A stretch of DNA of 64,000 bases from Sva-07 sp963828415. Its GTDB lineage: Bacteria > Actinomycetota > Acidimicrobiia > Acidimicrobiales > Ilumatobacteraceae. The DNA lies in assembly GCA_963828415.1 (NCBI GenBank), contig CAWHEI010000003.1:620001-684000 (forward strand), read 5' to 3'. Positions 59,708 to 64,000 of the stretch are shown here, one piece after another. The first letter of the stretch is position 1; every line of letters starts with the position of its first letter. Both the position numbers and the translations under genes were made by a program. The notes below the pieces were generated by a model. It did not search any database. It saw nothing but the letters and a program-made list of their open reading frames with translations, and had not been told where the DNA came from.

Positions 59708-61042
59708 TCAATCTCGAACGACAGCGTCGCTGTTCGAGGGATGCCGACGCCGATCCGGACCGACGTAGTCCGACGTCGATCGCAGCTCCGCAGCCGCGAG
59801 TTCCACCGCGTGGACGTCCGCAAGCCGATAGGTGACCCCGGTCGACTTCGCGCTGTACATCGCAATGTCGGCAGCGCTGATGAGGTCGTCGAGTTCCCGA
59901 CCGTGTCGCGGGTACAACGCTGCCCCGATCGCGGCGGTGATGGTGACGTCACCGACGATCGCCGTTTCGCCGAGCGAACGGCCGATGCGTTCGGCGCTGG
60001 CGCGTACACCGGTGCCGTCCTCGATGCCGGGCAGCAGGATCACGAACTCGTCGCCGCCCCATCGCCCGACCACGTCGGTGTCGCGAACCGCCGACTTCAG
60101 TCGCGTCGCAGCAGCCTGCAGCACGAGGTCGCCGAACTGGTGTCCGAGCGTGTCGTTGATCTGTTTGAAGCCGTTGAGGTCGATCAGCATCAGGCACACC
60201 CCGGTGTTGAACCGCTCGGCCGCGAGCAGCTCCTCTTCCGTGATGCGTTCGAACTCGCGACGGTTGACGAGGCCGGTCAGCTCATCGGTGGTCGCACGCC
60301 GCTCGAGCATGCGTCGATCGAGCAGGAAGGTCCACGCGGCCAGGCCCATCAGCACGGTAGCCAGCGCGAGCAGCACGAGATAGCCGAACGCGCCGTCGCC
60401 GAGCAGCCCCACATCGTCGACGATCGATGCGGTCACTCGTACCGATCCGCCATCGTTCGGCAGCCCGAGCGTGTCGGTGACCACCCGGCGCCCATCGACG
60501 CTCAACGGACCGGAGCGTTCATCGTCGCCGGCGGGAACGGTGGACAGCACGATCTCGACGTCGGCGCCGTACTCGGCGATCGTGGCGGCAGCTCGGGCAT
60601 CGATGAGCGCGTCGACGGGCAAGCGCAACGCCGAGGTCACGCCTTGGCGGTTGACCAACAGCAACGTGTCGGTCGTCTCGTCGACCACGAGCGCCGGCGC
60701 TCCCGCCTGCGACGACGCTGCTGCCGCTTCGCCGAAGCCGGACAGTGCGAGGAGATCCACGTCTGTGCAGCGCTCCTCGTCTCCGGCGGAGACACACGCG
60801 GAGACGTCATCGCCGAAGGAGCGGGCAAGGTCGGCGGGATCGGTCAACTCGTTTGCGAGATCGGACACCGCGGCGGCACGAATGAGCGTGCTCTCGACGG
60901 ATTGGTCCGACACGAGCACCGCTGCGGTCACACGAGCGTCCTGTTCGCTCCGCAACTCCGAGCGGTTGTTGAACATCGAGACCGTCGTGGCGACCAGCAG
61001 CACAACGCTGCCGACGAGCGCGCCGAGGCGGATCAGTCTCAT
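59708..61042 (-). CDS. Membrane-bound diguanylate cyclase (GGDEF protein)
   Basis: The 444-residue protein has an N-terminal membrane segment (MRLIRLGALVGSVVLLVATT), a ~180-residue extracytoplasmic sensor-like region, a second membrane segment (GYLVLLALATVLMGLAAWTF), and a C-terminal GGDEF domain. The catalytic loop RWGGDEFVILLPG is intact, as are LTGLVNRREFE and DLNGFKQINDTLGH. It should make cyclic di-GMP in response to an outside signal. The ATG at 61042 is preferred; a GTG at 61063 would add seven residues. No EAL domain is present. Confidence 0.92.
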   Translation of the reverse strand: MRLIRLGALVGSVVLLVATTVSMFNNRSELRSEQDARVTAAVLVSDQSVESTLIRAAAVSDLANELTDPADLARSFGDDVSACVSAGDEERCTDVDLLALSGFGEAAAASSQAGAPALVVDETTDTLLLVNRQGVTSALRLPVDALIDARAAATIAEYGADVEIVLSTVPAGDDERSGPLSVDGRRVVTDTLGLPNDGGSVRVTASIVDDVGLLGDGAFGYLVLLALATVLMGLAAWTFLLDRRMLERRATTDELTGLVNRREFERITEEELLAAERFNTGVCLMLIDLNGFKQINDTLGHQFGDLVLQAAATRLKSAVRDTDVVGRWGGDEFVILLPGIEDGTGVRASAERIGRSLGETAIVGDVTITAAIGAALYPRHGRELDDLISAADIAMYSAKSTGVTYRLADVHAVELAAAELRSTSDYVGPDRRRHPSNSDAVVRD

Positions 61043-61157
61043 GAGTGACCATCGGCCGGGCACGACCCGAACTTGAGGAAATGTTGACGGTCCATCGGTC
61101 GAGAGGTTCCCGACGTGGTCGGCTCTGGAACCTTCCGGAGCCGAATCCTCTACGCGA

Positions 61158-61187
61158 CGAGAGCGACACCCGAAGGTGTCGCTCTCG
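61158..61187. terminator. Terminator downstream of the secreted repeat protein
   Basis: CGAGAGCGACACC (61158-61170) and GGTGTCGCTCTCG (61175-61187) form a perfect 13-bp stem with a UUCG loop on the minus strand, 57 bp beyond the stop of the secreted protein gene. Confidence 0.75.
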
Positions 61188-61243
61188 TTGGTCTCATCGG
61201 CAGGAGGTGAAGCTCCCGCCGATGAAACGACCGCTGGGTACGG

Positions 61244-63850
61244 TCACATGTGCCCGACCACGTCGACGAGGACGTTGGCCGCTGCGTTGGTGTACACGCA
61301 GATCGAACCGGTCGGCGACAACTTGGCAATCACCTCATTGGCAACCGCCTCGTTCGTCACGCCGCGATAGTTCGCGGTCGACGCGTCCGGCACCGTCCCA
61401 CACGGGAACACCGTGGCAAACCCGGCAGCAGCAGCATTCACCAACGTCACGTTGGCAACCACCGCCTTCGCACCGACCGGCACACCACCACGACCCGCAA
61501 TCGGGACTTCCAGCGTCCCGCCCGCAACCACCGGAGTCGGCCGGGTGTCAGCCAACCGCACCGGAGTCAACGACACGAAGTCCGACGTCGCCGGCACATA
61601 CCCGGCAACATCCACGAGCACGTTGGCCGCAGCCGACGTGTACACGCAGATCGAACCCGTCGGCGACAACTTGGCAATCACCTCATTGGCAACCGCCTCG
61701 TTCGTCAACGCCAAGTAGTTCACACTCGACGCATCCGGCCTCGTCCCACACGGGAACACCGTGGCAAACCCGGCAGCAGCAGCATTCACCAACGTCACGT
61801 TGGCAACCACCGCCTTCGCACCGACCGGCACACCACCACGACCCGCAATCGGGACTTCCAGCGTCCCGCCCGCAACCACCGGAGTCGGCCGGGTGTCAGC
61901 CAACCGCACCGGAGTCAACGACACGAAGTCCGACGTCGCCGGCACATACCCGGCAACATCCACGAGCACGTTGGCCGCAGCCGACGTGTACACGCAGATC
62001 GAACCCGTCGGCGACAACTTGGCAATCACCTCATTGGCAACCGCCTCGTTCGTCAACGCCAAGTAGTTCACACTCGACGCATCCGGCCTCGTCCCACACG
62101 GGAACACCGTGGCAAACCCGGCAGCAGCAGCATTCACCAACGTCACGTTGGCAACCACCGCCTTCGCACCGACCGGCACAGCACCGCGTCCTGCGATCTG
62201 CACCTGGACGACACCACCTGCGGGCACCGGGCCGGTGCCGTAGAACAGCTGGTCGGCTGCGACCCAACCGGGTCGGGTGTCGGCGAAGCGGACCGGAGTC
62301 AGCGGAGTGATGATCGAGTCCTCACCGGGCAGGATGATCGTCCACGTGTGCGTGTCGGACACGAAGTTGCCGGCGACGGATCCTGCAATCACCGTGAAGG
62401 TGTGCTCTCCCGGCTCCAAACCGGTGTAGGTCTTCGGGCTCTTGCACAGCTCGATCGCACCTCCGTCGAGCACGCACAGCACGCTCGCGGCGTCAGCGTT
62501 CGCGGTGAACTCGAACGTGGCATCGGTCGCCGTCGTGAGCGTCTCCGGTGCGGCGGTGATCGTCACCGTCGGCGGATTGGGATCGACCGCCGTGTTCAGT
62601 TTCTGGACCATGGCTGCCTGCTCGTCGCACGACTCGGTGAAGACGGGATCGATGAAGAATCCTTCTCCGGTCACCGGATCGACCACGACCTCGTTGTTGT
62701 GGAGGTAATTGATCACAGCGCGAACGTCATCTGCCATCTGGGCGAACCCAGCGACATTCGTCGCCGTGCCACCTGTGGCGACCGGCGGCAGCTCGGCGAA
62801 CTCGACACGGTCGAGGATGTCATCGAACTTCCACCGAAGGGTGGGAACGTCCAACCACGTCGTGCAGCCCTTGAACACCTCGGAGCGGGTGTAGCTGAAT
62901 TCCGAGTAGTCGACGAACTGCTCATCGTTGGCGATGGGCAACAGGTCCTCGTTCACGGGGACGGGGAGCAACGAGACGTGGCCCCAGTTGGCGACGTCAC
63001 CTCTGGCGGCGGCGCGGTTGTAGTACTGAACCGTGTCGATCGTGACCGGAACCGACTTGCCCGTTGCGGTGCCGATGGCGGCAGCGGCCAGCATCCACTC
63101 GTCGAATCCATCACCCGGATCTCCTTGCGGAATCCACGCGGGGTCGTCTACCGGATACGCGGGATCATCGGCTCCAGGTGCCCAGTAGGGAATTGTCCCG
63201 GTATCCATCAAGCCGCCCGGTTCCCCCGTCACGGGGCGACCGTCTGCCGGTGGAGGGGGCGCTGGAGTGTCCCCCTCTATCGCAGAGTAGATGGCGGCCT
63301 GATCGGGCGACGCGTCGATCGCCGTGCCGTCCGTGGTGATCCGTCCGGCACCGTCGAGTGTGATCGCACTCGCAGCCTCGAGCCGGGCCCCGATGTCGGA
63401 GAGCTTCTTCCAGAGCACCTCGTCTGAGGTGCGCACGAGGTTGAGCCGCTCGAGATCGACCTCCTCCGCGGTGAAACCCGTCTGCGGGTCGCAGGCCGTG
63501 TCTTCCTCGACGGGAATCAGTTCGGAGGAGTCTTGCCCCACGAGGGGAGTGAGCCACACCGTGCGTCCATCCGCCGGGTTCGTGGTCTCAGTGGCGCCAT
63601 CAACGAACTCGTACGAGATCGGCTGGATGCACGTCACCGGCACGGCATCTGGTGCGACCCCTTCCCAGAACGTCTCGGAGAGGATCGGGACACCGTCTTC
63701 ATCGCGCAGGGCGACGAACAGGTCGGAATAGACGTCACCTGAGCCGCCGCCACCTCCGCCCATCTGCGCAGACACCGATGGTGGCGGGAGTACCAGCAAC
63801 ATCGAGGCCACCGCCGCGGCGAGGCCTCCTACGAGACTTGTCTTGCGCAT
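61244..63850 (-). CDS. Large secreted protein with three tandem C-terminal 'LSPTG' surface domains
   Basis: The 868-residue protein starts at the ATG at 63850, supported by AGGAGGAG a few bases upstream. It has a signal peptide (MRKTSLVGGLAAAVASMLLV, cut near VSAQ), then a unique ~440-residue N-terminal region with paired cysteines and no known catalytic motif. An Ig-like domain (PPTVTITAAPETLTTATDATFEF ... GEHTFTVIAG) follows. Three ~116-residue repeats come last, each with LTPVR(L/F)ADTRP, FPCGT(R/V)PDAS and IAKLSPTGSICVYT. The last two repeat junctions are almost identical in DNA with a 348-bp period. It is probably surface-exposed; the repeats may mediate adhesion or anchoring. Confidence 0.75.
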   Translation of the reverse strand: MRKTSLVGGLAAAVASMLLVLPPPSVSAQMGGGGGGSGDVYSDLFVALRDEDGVPILSETFWEGVAPDAVPVTCIQPISYEFVDGATETTNPADGRTVWLTPLVGQDSSELIPVEEDTACDPQTGFTAEEVDLERLNLVRTSDEVLWKKLSDIGARLEAASAITLDGAGRITTDGTAIDASPDQAAIYSAIEGDTPAPPPPADGRPVTGEPGGLMDTGTIPYWAPGADDPAYPVDDPAWIPQGDPGDGFDEWMLAAAAIGTATGKSVPVTIDTVQYYNRAAARGDVANWGHVSLLPVPVNEDLLPIANDEQFVDYSEFSYTRSEVFKGCTTWLDVPTLRWKFDDILDRVEFAELPPVATGGTATNVAGFAQMADDVRAVINYLHNNEVVVDPVTGEGFFIDPVFTESCDEQAAMVQKLNTAVDPNPPTVTITAAPETLTTATDATFEFTANADAASVLCVLDGGAIELCKSPKTYTGLEPGEHTFTVIAGSVAGNFVSDTHTWTIILPGEDSIITPLTPVRFADTRPGWVAADQLFYGTGPVPAGGVVQVQIAGRGAVPVGAKAVVANVTLVNAAAAGFATVFPCGTRPDASSVNYLALTNEAVANEVIAKLSPTGSICVYTSAAANVLVDVAGYVPATSDFVSLTPVRLADTRPTPVVAGGTLEVPIAGRGGVPVGAKAVVANVTLVNAAAAGFATVFPCGTRPDASSVNYLALTNEAVANEVIAKLSPTGSICVYTSAAANVLVDVAGYVPATSDFVSLTPVRLADTRPTPVVAGGTLEVPIAGRGGVPVGAKAVVANVTLVNAAAAGFATVFPCGTVPDASTANYRGVTNEAVANEVIAKLSPTGSICVYTNAAANVLVDVVGHM
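61400..62180. repeat. 348-bp tandem repeat array within the secreted protein gene
   Basis: The motif CCCACACGGGAACACCGTGG recurs at 61397, 61745 and 62093, a constant 348-bp spacing (116 codons). Long stretches between the copies are identical, including third codon positions, showing recent tandem duplication or gene conversion. The outermost ends diverge. Confidence 0.85.
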
Positions 63851-63887
63851 GACTCCTCCTCTGAGGGCCACCACCTGGATGGGGACC

Positions 63888-63966
63888 CGTCGTCACGAGA
63901 CGACGAGCGGAGAGTCGGCACTGGGCAGATCCTCCGGACGCCCTGACTCCAGAGTCCGGACTGCCC
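63888..63966 (-). promoter_or_regulatory. Structured 5' leader of the secreted repeat protein gene
   Basis: In the 150 bp upstream of the start, GGGCAG (63923-63928) pairs with CTGCCC (63961-63966) and encloses a second stem TCCGGAC/GTCCGGA (63933-63939 with 63954-63960). A separate stem CGTCGTC/GACGACG lies at 63888-63905. The nested arrangement suggests a folded mRNA leader or an operator. I do not recognise it as a known riboswitch class. Confidence 0.35.
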
Positions 63967-64000
63967 GAACTCTGCGCCGGGACCGGTTGGACGAGCCCGA

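Overview
This is a high-GC window whose main content is a compact set of translation and transcription genes, nearly all on the minus strand. The Zn-type S14, the adjacent rpoB-rpoC pair, rpsJ sitting behind tuf, frequent TAnnnT promoters placed 6-8 nt before a start codon, and secreted proteins with a 'PCG...LSPTG-ICVYT' C-terminal domain together suggest an actinobacterium of the class Acidimicrobiia, probably Ilumatobacter-like. The placement is inference from content; no rRNA is present to confirm it.

Layout. 1-4.2 kb: the end of an FAD oxidoreductase (cut by the window edge), a D-aminoacylase-type amidohydrolase, a GDT1/TMEM165 cation transporter and a TetR regulator. 4.3-16.2 kb (minus): the S10-spc ribosomal operon in classical order, rplC-D-W-B, rpsS, rplV, rpsC, rplP, rpmC, rpsQ, rplN-X-E, rpsN(Z), rpsH, rplF-R, rpsE, rpmD, rplO, secY, adk. 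It lacks its usual first gene, rpsJ. 16.3-23.2 kb: an accessory block with a P-loop ATPase, a decayed HNH/DUF222 gene, a PAP2 phosphatase, an alpha/beta hydrolase, a cation:proton antiporter and an HtrA protease. 23.3-29.2 kb (minus): the str operon rpsL-rpsG / fusA-tuf-rpsJ, split by a CBS-domain gene and a small basic protein gene. 29.5-31.2 kb: an AspT/YbjL-type transporter. 31.3-45.8 kb (minus): tRNA-Tyr, tRNA-Thr, tRNA-Met, a second tuf, rpmG, tRNA-Trp, secE-nusG-rplK-rplA, an L10 leader, rplJ-rplL, rpoB and rpoC. 45.9-64 kb: a truncated LuxR/MalT-like regulator meeting a truncated secreted PKD protein head to head, a YajQ-family protein, a large proline/alanine-rich membrane protein, acetyl-CoA synthetase, MsrA, an ABC-2 export system, a GNAT enzyme, an aminotransferase/omega-amidase pair, a GGDEF protein and a large secreted repeat protein.

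Three things stand out. First, rpoB and acs are each broken by one apparent extra base, and a third site (47.86 kb) joins two 5'-truncated genes; these look like sequence errors, an assembly join, or real damage, and need read-level checking. Second, several short repeat families are scattered through the window. One 22-bp element lies in frame inside the acidic extensions of L22, L4 and NusG, always encoding EGSASDE, with a near-identical copy just after rplA. Third, first genes of transcription units very often have a TAnnnT box 6-8 nt before the start codon, consistent with leaderless mRNAs, whereas ribosomal operon genes overlap or carry Shine-Dalgarno sequences.

Functionally the core genes make ribosomal proteins, elongation factors, RNA polymerase, Sec translocation subunits and adenylate kinase. 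The accessory genes cover envelope functions, stress repair, acetate activation and nitrogen/sulfur metabolism.
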